A DNA stretch of 5,450 bases from Alphaproteobacteria bacterium (GTDB taxonomy: Bacteria > Pseudomonadota > Alphaproteobacteria > CAAHEQ01 > UBA3637), in the NCBI GenBank assembly GCA_017555325.1, contig JAFZGR010000041.1, positions 1 through 5,450 on the forward strand. The letters are read 5' to 3'. The position numbers and the translations under genes are program-made. The notes under the pieces are model-generated. The model did not search any database, was not told the origin of the DNA, and worked only from the letters and a program-made list of their open reading frames with translations. Positions 1 to 4,728 of the stretch are shown one piece after another (the first letter of the stretch is position 1; every line of letters starts with the position of its first letter).

Positions 1-84
1 GACAGATAAAATACCGATAATGGCTAAAACCCCTAGAATTTCTACCATACTTCGTCCGGATTGTGCGTTCTTGTATTTTTTCAT
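1..84 (-). CDS. Type IV prepilin-like protein, N-terminal fragment (runs off window)
   Basis: Reading leftward from the ATG at 84..82, 28 codons stay open to the window edge. They give a short basic leader (MKKYKNAQSG), then RSMVEILGV and a hydrophobic stretch ending LAIIGILSV. This is the class III signal layout of type IV pilins and pseudopilins: a Gly at -1 (residue 10), Glu at +5 (residue 15) and a hydrophobic helix. Prepilin peptidase would cut after Gly10 at the inner membrane, and the product would assemble into a pilus or secretion pseudopilus. The +1 residue is Arg rather than the usual Phe or Met. I recall GRSMVE as common in gut alphaproteobacterial prepilins, but cannot check this here. 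GGAG sits five bases upstream of the ATG and supports this start. The rest of the gene, and any neighbouring pilus genes, lie outside the window, so pilin versus pseudopilin cannot be decided. Confidence 0.8.
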   Translation of the reverse strand, partial: MKKYKNAQSGRSMVEILGVLAIIGILSV

Positions 85-345
85 ATTTTCTCCATAAGTC
101 TTGTTGCATATTAATGAGTGTAATAAAAGGTACCTTTTTTTCCCGCTTCGAATCGAGGAAATCGAATTTTTGCGAAAATAAAAAATTATTGTTTTTATTG
201 AATAATTTATTTAAAATCAAAAAAAAATCAAAAATATGAAAAAAATTGTTGCAATTATACGTACCTTTTTCTAGAGATGGTTGTTTAGTGTTGTATTTTA
301 ATGCATTTATTAGTATAACATTCTTATGATGTTTTAAAACATATG
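85..345. other. AT-rich intergenic/leader region upstream of the prepilin gene
   Basis: I see no gene here. The stretch is very rich in A and T runs. It contains a 14-base perfect palindrome AAAAGGTACCTTTT (125-138), a second copy of its GTACCTTTTT half (130-139 and 261-270), and another 14-base palindrome ATGTTTTAAAACAT (329-342). On the minus strand a perfect TATAAT (259..254) lies about 170 bases upstream of the prepilin ATG. It has no convincing -35 at 16-18 bases, so a promoter is only possible. If it were used, the prepilin mRNA would have a long leader. Confidence 0.4.
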
Positions 346-373
346 AAAAACCTCTGCGTTTTGAGCAGAGGTT
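346..373 (-). terminator. Rho-independent terminator after the 204-residue orphan gene
   Basis: A perfect 9-base-pair stem (AACCTCTGC at 349-357 with GCAGAGGTT at 365-373) encloses a 7-base loop. On the minus strand the second arm runs directly into a T tract (346-350). It lies about 28 bases past the stop codon of the minus-strand gene at 401-1015, which it should terminate, separating that gene from the prepilin gene. Confidence 0.85.
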
Positions 374-400
374 ACATTTTGTTTTGATATAATCAGATAA

Positions 401-1015
401 TCATTTTTGACGTGTATTTTGGAAAGCTCTCATCCCGGTTGTTTCTTTCCATTTTGCAATAGTTTGGGTTTGTCCTTCTTGGCCATATAAGCAACCTATT
501 TCACGAGCACTTAATGTGTAGGAAACAACTTCTGCGGTTTGCTTGTTCCCATCGGTATCAAACATGGCAAATCCGTTTGAAAGCCCTAAATACGTCATTT
601 GTGTTGTGTTTTCATATTTGTTTTTTTCTTGCTGATCTTTTTGATAACAGCCATATATTTGAGCTGTAGCAGTAATAGCAATTGCCCAAGCACCTAATTT
701 AGTTAAATTTTTTCGAATTTGTTTTGCTTTATATTCCGGAAATATATAAGTTTTTTCATCTTCATTGCCAATATTAACGCTGTAATCTTTTTCGTTCCAT
801 GAGATAAATCGTACATCTTTGGCACCTTTCATGGATTCTCCCTTATGATTATACAGAGTCCATGCGTTGGGTTCTGTTTTTACGGCTATGTATTTTTTAT
901 TTGTGCGGGCCATTTCATATGCTATTCCTTTTGCAAATTCTTTGCCGTCTATTGTTTTAAAGGTATAAGTTCTATTACCGTTATCGTTTGTACAATTAAT
1001 TTTAAAATGTTCCAT
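401..1015 (-). CDS. Uncharacterised 204-residue protein with one possible membrane segment
   Basis: I do not recognise this family. Residues 1-95 are polar and aromatic, with a strand-like pattern (TYTFKTIDGKEF, WTLYNHKGE). A basic patch (about 96-107, KAKQIRKNLTK) precedes a weakly hydrophobic segment (about 108-122, GAWAIAITATAQIYG). A second polar domain (about 125-204) follows, containing a FDTDGNKQ turn. This could be a single-pass membrane protein with soluble domains on both sides, or the segment could be a buried helix. No signal peptide is seen. Cysteines are at 8, 123 and 175. GGAG lies 11 bases before the ATG, a long but usable spacing, and no better start is nearby. The gene has its own promoter (1089-1117) and terminator (346-373), which strongly supports a real single-gene transcription unit. 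Function unknown. Confidence 0.8.
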   Translation of the reverse strand: MEHFKINCTNDNGNRTYTFKTIDGKEFAKGIAYEMARTNKKYIAVKTEPNAWTLYNHKGESMKGAKDVRFISWNEKDYSVNIGNEDEKTYIFPEYKAKQIRKNLTKLGAWAIAITATAQIYGCYQKDQQEKNKYENTTQMTYLGLSNGFAMFDTDGNKQTAEVVSYTLSAREIGCLYGQEGQTQTIAKWKETTGMRAFQNTRQK

Positions 1016-1088
1016 GTTTATTTGTTCTCCAATAGTATATTTTAATTAAAGTAAGTGTATATTGTTGACTTTGATATATATTTTATTT

Positions 1089-1117
1089 TTTATACAATAT
1101 TTTAAAGTGTTCGTCAA
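1089..1117 (-). promoter_or_regulatory. Sigma-70-type promoter for the 204-residue orphan gene
   Basis: On the minus strand TTGACG (1117..1112), a 17-base spacer and TATAAA (1094..1089) match the -35/-10 consensus at 10 of 12 positions. Transcription would start near 1082, giving a leader of about 65 bases before the ATG at 1015. The rest of the 1016-1182 gap is AT-rich and shows nothing else. Confidence 0.75.
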
Positions 1118-1182
1118 GTATTATGAAAACATATTTCAAATACAGAAAAAACTATAATAAATTAGATATTATTTTTGCCTAT

Positions 1183-1214
1183 AAAAAACACCGCTGAAAA
1201 TATATTCAGCGGTG
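1183..1214 (-). terminator. Rho-independent terminator after the SPFH gene
   Basis: A perfect 10-base-pair stem (CACCGCTGAA at 1189-1198 with TTCAGCGGTG at 1205-1214) has a 6-base loop. On the minus strand six T residues (1188..1183) follow. It sits about 22 bases beyond the SPFH stop codon, so it ends the two-gene operon. Confidence 0.9.
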
Positions 1215-1236
1215 ATAAAAACAACTGTTTTTTTGC

Positions 1237-2025
1237 TTATTTAATGCCTGTACCAATAAACGGAATAGGGGCGCTTCCATAAATATTAACAGGTAATTTC
1301 CCATCCCATTTTTGAACGGCTTCATAAGCAACCAAGTTTTGATTTTGACTTAATGCCTGTGACCGAATGCGCATACTTTCAGCTTCGGCTTTGGCACTTA
1401 AAATCTTTTGATTGGCTTCTTCTTCAATTTGTTTGGTTTTGTTTTTGGCTTTGATTGCATCTTGTGTTGCAATTTGTTTTTCCTCAATAGCCCGTTCAAA
1501 TTGTGTGGAATAATTAATATCTTCAATTACAACGCCTTGAACTAAAATATGTGCCGGTTCTAAACTTTCTTTGAGTGATTTTAAAATTTCATCACTTGCT
1601 TTTTCACGGTTTGAAACCAATAAATCAGCTTCCCACTTGCCGATTGTATCCTTAACTGCTTTTAAAATTTGCGGAGCAACAACTTTTGTTTTATAATCCA
1701 TACCAATTTCTTTATATAGTAAATGTGCAGAATTATCATCAACACTGCTGTTTACGGTAACAGATAAGTCCGCTTGTTGAACGTCTTTTGTATAAGAACT
1801 CATTTTTAAAGATAACCGTTGAACTTTTGTATCAATGGGTTTGATGTCTGTTGTAATAGGATTGTAGAAATAAATCCCCTCAGATAATGGTTCGCCAACG
1901 ACTTCACCAAAACGGGTCTTAATACCTCTGTAACCAGTATCGATAACTGTAATTCCCGAAAAACTGATGCCAACACCTAATAAAATAACGGCAAGAATGG
2001 CATAAAAAATAACAGCATTTTTCAT
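1237..2025 (-). CDS. SPFH/Band 7 (prohibitin-family) membrane protein
   Basis: The 262-residue protein has an N-terminal membrane anchor (about 5-23). A Band 7/prohibitin domain follows: the GYRGIKTRFGEVVGEPLSEG entry segment at 31-50, and the VVAPQILKAVKDTIGKW helix at 115-131. Next is a charged coiled coil (about 173-226, starting FERAIEEKQIATQDA). The C-terminal end has KWDGKLP and PFIG motifs (239-257), as prohibitins do. The length is near that of prohibitins and shorter than HflK. Known family members form large ring or cage oligomers on membranes and act as scaffolds, often with AAA proteases such as FtsH. No protease or paired HflK/HflC is visible here, so I give no symbol. AAAGGA lies 8 bases before the ATG. 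The start overlaps the stop of the upstream small membrane-protein gene by one base (TAATG), implying translational coupling and a joint function. Confidence 0.9.
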   Translation of the reverse strand: MKNAVIFYAILAVILLGVGISFSGITVIDTGYRGIKTRFGEVVGEPLSEGIYFYNPITTDIKPIDTKVQRLSLKMSSYTKDVQQADLSVTVNSSVDDNSAHLLYKEIGMDYKTKVVAPQILKAVKDTIGKWEADLLVSNREKASDEILKSLKESLEPAHILVQGVVIEDINYSTQFERAIEEKQIATQDAIKAKNKTKQIEEEANQKILSAKAEAESMRIRSQALSQNQNLVAYEAVQKWDGKLPVNIYGSAPIPFIGTGIK

Positions 2026-2210
2026 TATAAATTTCCTTTGATTTTTGAACGCCCTTTATGGGTTAATATTAAAATAGGGAACAACAACCAAACACTTAAA
2101 TCAGTTTTTTTTGATATTGTTCCGGTTGATATTTTGTAAAGAAGAATTCCCAACAAGCTGAAAATCCAAATTGCAAAAATCAGTCTGAATAATAAGACGG
2201 TATAAATCAT
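2025..2210 (-). CDS. Small two-TM membrane protein, first gene of the SPFH operon
   Basis: This encodes 61 residues with two hydrophobic segments (about 3-25 and 38-50), joined by a short polar, basic loop (KISTGTISKKTD). The C-terminal tail is basic (HKGRSKIKGN). I do not recognise a family. Reality is supported by a strong ribosome binding site (GGGAGG, six bases before the ATG), a promoter just upstream (2233-2261), and the one-base stop/start overlap with the SPFH gene. The basic loop and tail cannot both be cytoplasmic if there are exactly two spans, so topology is uncertain. It may be a partner or anchor for the SPFH oligomer, which is an inference from gene order only. Confidence 0.75.
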   Translation of the reverse strand: MIYTVLLFRLIFAIWIFSLLGILLYKISTGTISKKTDLSVWLLFPILILTHKGRSKIKGNL

Positions 2211-2232
2211 ATTTATCCTCCCTGAAAATTAA

Positions 2233-2261
2233 TTGATAACAGGAATATGCCAATATGTCAA
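2233..2261 (-). promoter_or_regulatory. Sigma-70 promoter (extended -10) for the small membrane protein-SPFH operon
   Basis: On the minus strand a perfect TTGACA (2261..2256), a 17-base spacer and TATCAA (2238..2233) are preceded by TGT, giving an extended -10. The expected start near 2226 leaves a leader of only about 15 bases, just long enough for the GGGAGG ribosome site. It lies back to back with the ankyrin-gene promoter; the two -35 boxes are 64 bases apart. Confidence 0.75.
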
Positions 2262-2325
2262 GCAATTTAATTGTTATTTTGATAATTGATTTTATTATCT
2301 TAAAATGGTAGAAATACACTATTTA

Positions 2326-2354
2326 TTGACACATGACATATCATATGATATAAT
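2326..2354 (+). promoter_or_regulatory. Full-consensus sigma-70 promoter for the ankyrin gene
   Basis: TTGACA (2326-2331), exactly 17 bases, then TATAAT (2349-2354) give 12 of 12 consensus positions, and TGA before the -10 makes it an extended -10 as well. The start site should fall near 2360-2362. A 14-base perfect palindrome (2338-2351) covers half the spacer and enters the -10, where a bound repressor could block polymerase. The palindrome may also be chance in such AT-rich DNA. Confidence 0.85.
2338..2351. repeat. 14-base palindrome over the ankyrin promoter; candidate operator
   Basis: ATATCATATGATAT is a perfect palindrome spanning the promoter spacer and the first three bases of the -10. 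Its position is right for an operator, but no regulator is encoded in the window and no second copy was noticed. Treat it as a candidate only. Confidence 0.3.
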
Positions 2355-2378
2355 AATAGAAATCACTAAATGAAAAGG

Positions 2379-2385
2379 AAGGAGG
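2379..2385 (+). promoter_or_regulatory. Ribosome binding site that sets the ankyrin gene start at 2394
   Basis: AAGGAGG is a near-perfect anti-16S match. It is 8 bases before ATG 2394, only 2 before ATG 2388, and inside the frame if ATG 2370 is used. ATG 2370 would have about nine bases of leader and no ribosome site. ATG 2394 is therefore the best start. Confidence 0.8.
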
Positions 2386-2393
2386 GGATGACA

Positions 2394-2873
2394 ATGCAAG
2401 GAGTGGAAAATGCCTATATGTTATTGGCTCATCAGTTGCAATCGGCAATTGATAACAATGATATGATTGTTGTAAAAGATTTGTCGGCATTGTTAGACAT
2501 CAGACGTATTCATTTTGTTGAAATGAATGAAGAAACAGACCGAAAAATATCTAAACCGGTTGAAATTTATGTTGCTGAACATGGGTCTGTTGCTGTTATG
2601 GAGTTTATTTTAGACATTGGCGGAGACATTAATGCGCGGGATTCGGATGGGAATACCCCTTTAATGATTGCTGTTAATGAAGAACGAAAAGATATGATTT
2701 CTTTTCTGTTAAAACAGCCGGATATTCAAATCTTTATTAAAAATAATTATGGTGAAACAGCAGAAACAATAGCTCAATTTACAAATGACGATGATATTAT
2801 TTCTTCTTTAAACACTGTTTTACAAAATGAAAAAACACCGGTAATGTTTGATAGTTTACATTGTTATATGTAA
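2394..2873 (+). CDS. Small ankyrin-repeat protein
   Basis: From ATG 2394 this gives 159 residues; the frame stays open up to ATG 2370, which would add eight. Residues 1-50 are a helical, acidic N-terminal part without a recognised motif. Residues about 50-80 look like a degenerate ankyrin repeat ending FILDIGGDIN. Residues 81-113 form a clear repeat with the DGNTPLMIAV core and FLLKQPD. About 114-141 is a third, partial repeat (NNYGETAETIA). There is no signal peptide or membrane segment, so it is probably cytoplasmic. Ankyrin repeats bind other proteins; the partner is unknown and the family name says little about function. The gene is monocistronic, has the strongest promoter in the window, and diverges from the SPFH operon. 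In host-associated bacteria some ankyrin proteins are effectors, but nothing here shows export. Confidence 0.85.
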   Translation: MQGVENAYMLLAHQLQSAIDNNDMIVVKDLSALLDIRRIHFVEMNEETDRKISKPVEIYVAEHGSVAVMEFILDIGGDINARDSDGNTPLMIAVNEERKDMISFLLKQPDIQIFIKNNYGETAETIAQFTNDDDIISSLNTVLQNEKTPVMFDSLHCYM

Positions 2874-2893
2874 ATGATGATAGAATATGAATT

Positions 2894-2922
2894 AAAAGCA
2901 GGCTTATTTTTAGCCTGCTTTT
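2894..2922 (+). terminator. Rho-independent terminator after the ankyrin gene
   Basis: AGCAGGCT (2897-2904) pairs perfectly with AGCCTGCT (2912-2919) around a 7-base loop, and flanking A and T runs extend the stem to 2894-2922. It begins about 20 bases after the ankyrin stop codon. The T tract is short (TTTT, then A), but the hairpin is strong. Its A/T flanks would let it work in both directions. Confidence 0.8.
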
Positions 2923-2941
2923 ATGTATTAATGTTGTGCAA

Positions 2942-2967
2942 ATATCATCCGTTTTAATGGGTGATAT
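2942..2967. repeat. Imperfect inverted repeat upstream of the lipoprotein gene
   Basis: ATATCATCC (2942-2950) can pair with GGGTGATAT (2959-2967) as nine base pairs, including one G-T wobble, around an 8-base loop. No T tract follows, so it is not a typical terminator. It is about 90 bases upstream of the candidate lipoprotein promoter. It could be a protein site or chance. Confidence 0.3.
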
Positions 2968-3057
2968 CAATTTGTATGCTTGTTAAAAAGATAGAGAAAA
3001 TATCGCTTGTGAGGGTCGTTTATTGAATGTTTTTAAAAGTTTTTATCTGAGATTTTA

Positions 3058-3086
3058 TTGAAAATAGAGGAATAAGTACTTATTTT
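3058..3086 (+). promoter_or_regulatory. Probable sigma-70 promoter for the lipoprotein gene
   Basis: TTGAAA (3058-3063), a 17-base spacer and TATTTT (3081-3086) match 5 of 6 and 4 of 6 consensus bases. The expected start near 3093 leaves a leader of about 23 bases that includes the ribosome site. The AT-rich surroundings make false matches easy, so this is less certain than the other promoters. Confidence 0.5.
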
Positions 3087-3115
3087 GAGCAATATGTAAG
3101 AGAGGAGGGTTAAAG

Positions 3116-3502
3116 ATGAAACGTTTTATTGTTAGTTCTTTTATTTTGGGCAGTTTATATTTGTTAATGATAGGATGTTCTCGTCAAAGTGCTCAATTGC
3201 AATTTAATCAACAAGGATTAAAAAATCTGGTTAATCAATCGCAAACGGCTGTTTTGCAAAAACTAGGTCAACCGGATAAAATTATTCCACAGGAAAACGG
3301 GGATATTTTGTGGGTTTATACAACAACATATCAGCAATTTTCTGCCCCTGTTTCTCAGATATATATGAATCCCGAAAATAGTGTGTCACAAATTAATTCT
3401 GCCGGATTGTCTTCCTCATTCACTCCGCAGGTTTGTGTGACGACTTTTACAATTTCAGATAAAATTGTAAAAACCGTTTATACAGATGGGCGTTGTTTGT
3501 AA
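3116..3502 (+). CDS. Small lipoprotein, BamE/SmpA/OmlA-like
   Basis: The 128-residue protein starts with a lipoprotein signal: KR, a hydrophobic core, then LMIGC with the lipid-bearing Cys at 21. The -3 residue would be Met, slightly off the usual Leu/Val. After maturation it should sit on a membrane facing the periplasm; Ser and Arg at +2/+3 lack the E. coli inner-membrane retention Asp. Residues about 37-68 (NLVNQSQTAVLQKLGQPD through WVY) have the pattern of BamE/SmpA/OmlA domains, in which a helix leads to GxPD and a strand. The similarity is short, so BamE itself is not claimed. The C-terminal part adds a Ser/Asn-rich segment and strands with Cys107 and Cys127, which could form a disulphide. 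AGGAGGG lies six bases before the ATG. The gene is monocistronic and converges on the EnvC-like gene. Confidence 0.75.
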   Translation: MKRFIVSSFILGSLYLLMIGCSRQSAQLQFNQQGLKNLVNQSQTAVLQKLGQPDKIIPQENGDILWVYTTTYQQFSAPVSQIYMNPENSVSQINSAGLSSSFTPQVCVTTFTISDKIVKTVYTDGRCL

Positions 3503-3519
3503 AAAAAACCACTTAATTC
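3503..3519. other. Short convergent gap between lipoprotein and EnvC-like genes
   Basis: Only 17 bases separate the two stop codons. There is no solid hairpin. Eight A residues (3501-3508) give the minus strand a run of eight T just after the envC stop, but I find no good stem before it. Both transcripts probably read into each other or end by Rho. Confidence 0.5.
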
Positions 3520-4713
3520 TTATTTTGTAAACCAAGGTTTCGGATCAATGGCCTGTCCGTTTTTACGGATTTCTAAATACAATTTTCCGTCACTTTGTAG
3601 CCGTCCGACTGGCTCGCCTGTTAAGATTTCCTGTCCCTCCGAAACATTTATTTGTGACATGCCTGCAAGTAATGTTAAATAATCATCTCCGTTATCCATA
3701 ATTAACAGATGTCCATAACTTTTAAATGGTCCGGCAAACAAAACATTACCATGATACAGATTTGTAACCGTACTACCGCTGTTTGCCTGAATTCGCATTC
3801 CTTTGGTATGTAATCCAGCTTCTGTTACATCATTAAAGTTTTCAATAATTTGTCCTTTAACAGGGTAATTTAATTTTCCTTTTGCTTTTTTAAATGACCC
3901 CTTGGGAATGTTTGTTGTTGGTGTAGCCGTTTGTTCATATTTGTTTTGTGCTTTTATACGAGCAGCTTCTTCTTTTTTGCGTTTTGCTTCTGCTTCTGCT
4001 CGTTTTTTCTTTTCCGCCTCTAGTTTTTCAAGCAATTCTTTTAAGTCTTTTGCCTGATTGGCAAGAGAAACGATTTTTTTACGGGATTGATTGTGTTTTT
4101 TGTCGTATTCAGCTTGCAATAATGATTTTTGCTTAATCAGTTTATCCATTTGCGCATTTCGTTCATTCAGCTGTGCCTGAATGGTTTTAGCGCGTGTCGC
4201 CTGTTTTTCAATTTCCGTTTTTGTTTGTGCTAAATCCGATAAATCACTTAAAAATTTGGCATTCATGGATTGTACATGCGGGAGAGCGTAATTCATCATC
4301 ATTTTACTGCGTAAATGAATGAGTGGGGATTGCGGTTCCAATAAAACAACTTCTGCCGGTCGTAAAGCCAATGTTTGCAATCCGCTTGCAACCTTTACAA
4401 GTTGTTTATCTGTTAATGCCAGATTTTTATTTAAATCATCTTCTTTTTCCTGCAAATTATTCAGTTTACGTTGCAATTCATTTAACAAGTCTTCTTTTTC
4501 CTGAACGGCTTTTGCCGAACGGACCATTTGCTTTTGAACTTTTTTAATTTCATTGGCAATTTCTGTTGATTTCTTTTTAGCTTCTTGTTGTGTTTGCCGT
4601 TCTTTTTTGAGTTGTGCTTCAATTTTACGCAAATCGTCCTGTGTCGGGGTAGCAAAAACCACCCCTGACAACAACAGACAACCAATACAACACATAGTTT
4701 TGAATAATTGCAA
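3520..4713 (-). CDS. envC: EnvC-like murein hydrolase activator (degenerate LytM/M23 domain)
   Basis: The 397-residue protein has a signal peptide (1-21, cut after VFA) and a first coiled coil (about 24-110). A linker LALRPAEVVLLEPQSP (115-130) leads to a second, very Lys/Glu/Ala-rich coiled coil (about 150-262). The C-terminal LytM domain (about 280-395) ends LYLEIRKNGQAIDPKPW, much like E. coli EnvC. Zinc ligands of active M23 peptidases are missing: the HxxxD site reads HTKGM (302-306), the HxH segment reads YLTLL (345-349), and the last His is Tyr379 in LYLEIR. EnvC proteins of this kind do not cut peptidoglycan; they activate amidases at the septum, recruited by FtsEX. A similar role is inferred. 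The start is a TTG (4713) with AAAGGA nine bases upstream. The first in-frame ATG (4695) has no ribosome site and would lose the basic signal-peptide end. It follows gpmI by 13 bases, so the two are co-transcribed. Confidence 0.9.
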   Translation of the reverse strand: MQLFKTMCCIGCLLLSGVVFATPTQDDLRKIEAQLKKERQTQQEAKKKSTEIANEIKKVQKQMVRSAKAVQEKEDLLNELQRKLNNLQEKEDDLNKNLALTDKQLVKVASGLQTLALRPAEVVLLEPQSPLIHLRSKMMMNYALPHVQSMNAKFLSDLSDLAQTKTEIEKQATRAKTIQAQLNERNAQMDKLIKQKSLLQAEYDKKHNQSRKKIVSLANQAKDLKELLEKLEAEKKKRAEAEAKRKKEEAARIKAQNKYEQTATPTTNIPKGSFKKAKGKLNYPVKGQIIENFNDVTEAGLHTKGMRIQANSGSTVTNLYHGNVLFAGPFKSYGHLLIMDNGDDYLTLLAGMSQINVSEGQEILTGEPVGRLQSDGKLYLEIRKNGQAIDPKPWFTK

Positions 4714-4722
4714 GGTATATAT

Positions 4723-4728
4723 TCCTTT
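4723..4728 (-). promoter_or_regulatory. Ribosome binding site supporting a TTG start for the EnvC-like gene
   Basis: AAAGGA (4728..4723 on the minus strand) overlaps the gpmI stop codon TAA and is nine bases before TTG 4713. The placement fixes the start and means ribosomes finishing gpmI stop on top of the next gene's binding site. Confidence 0.7.

Noticed and set aside
251..270. Possible sigma-54 promoter (minus strand, AGGTACG then TTGCA) upstream of the prepilin gene
   Set aside because: Sigma-54 sites need ten bases between GG and GC; here there are eleven, and the -24 element is a poor match.
845..1045. 66-residue plus-strand hydrophobic, Cys/Phe-rich frame
   Set aside because: It is antisense to the 204-residue gene, which has a promoter, ribosome site and terminator; the composition is typical of a shadow frame.
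2101..2319. 72-residue minus-strand frame upstream of the SPFH operon
   Set aside because: It overlaps the well-supported small membrane-protein gene in another frame, spans that operon's promoter and has no ribosome binding site.
2874..2957. 27-codon plus-strand frame starting at the ankyrin stop codon (MMIEYELKAG...)
   Set aside because: It runs straight through the terminator hairpin, has no ribosome binding site of its own, and its hydrophobic residues come from the hairpin sequence.
3501..3540. Bidirectional terminator between the convergent genes
   Set aside because: There is an eight-A run, but only a five-pair AAACC/GGTTT match with a long or two-base loop, too weak to call.
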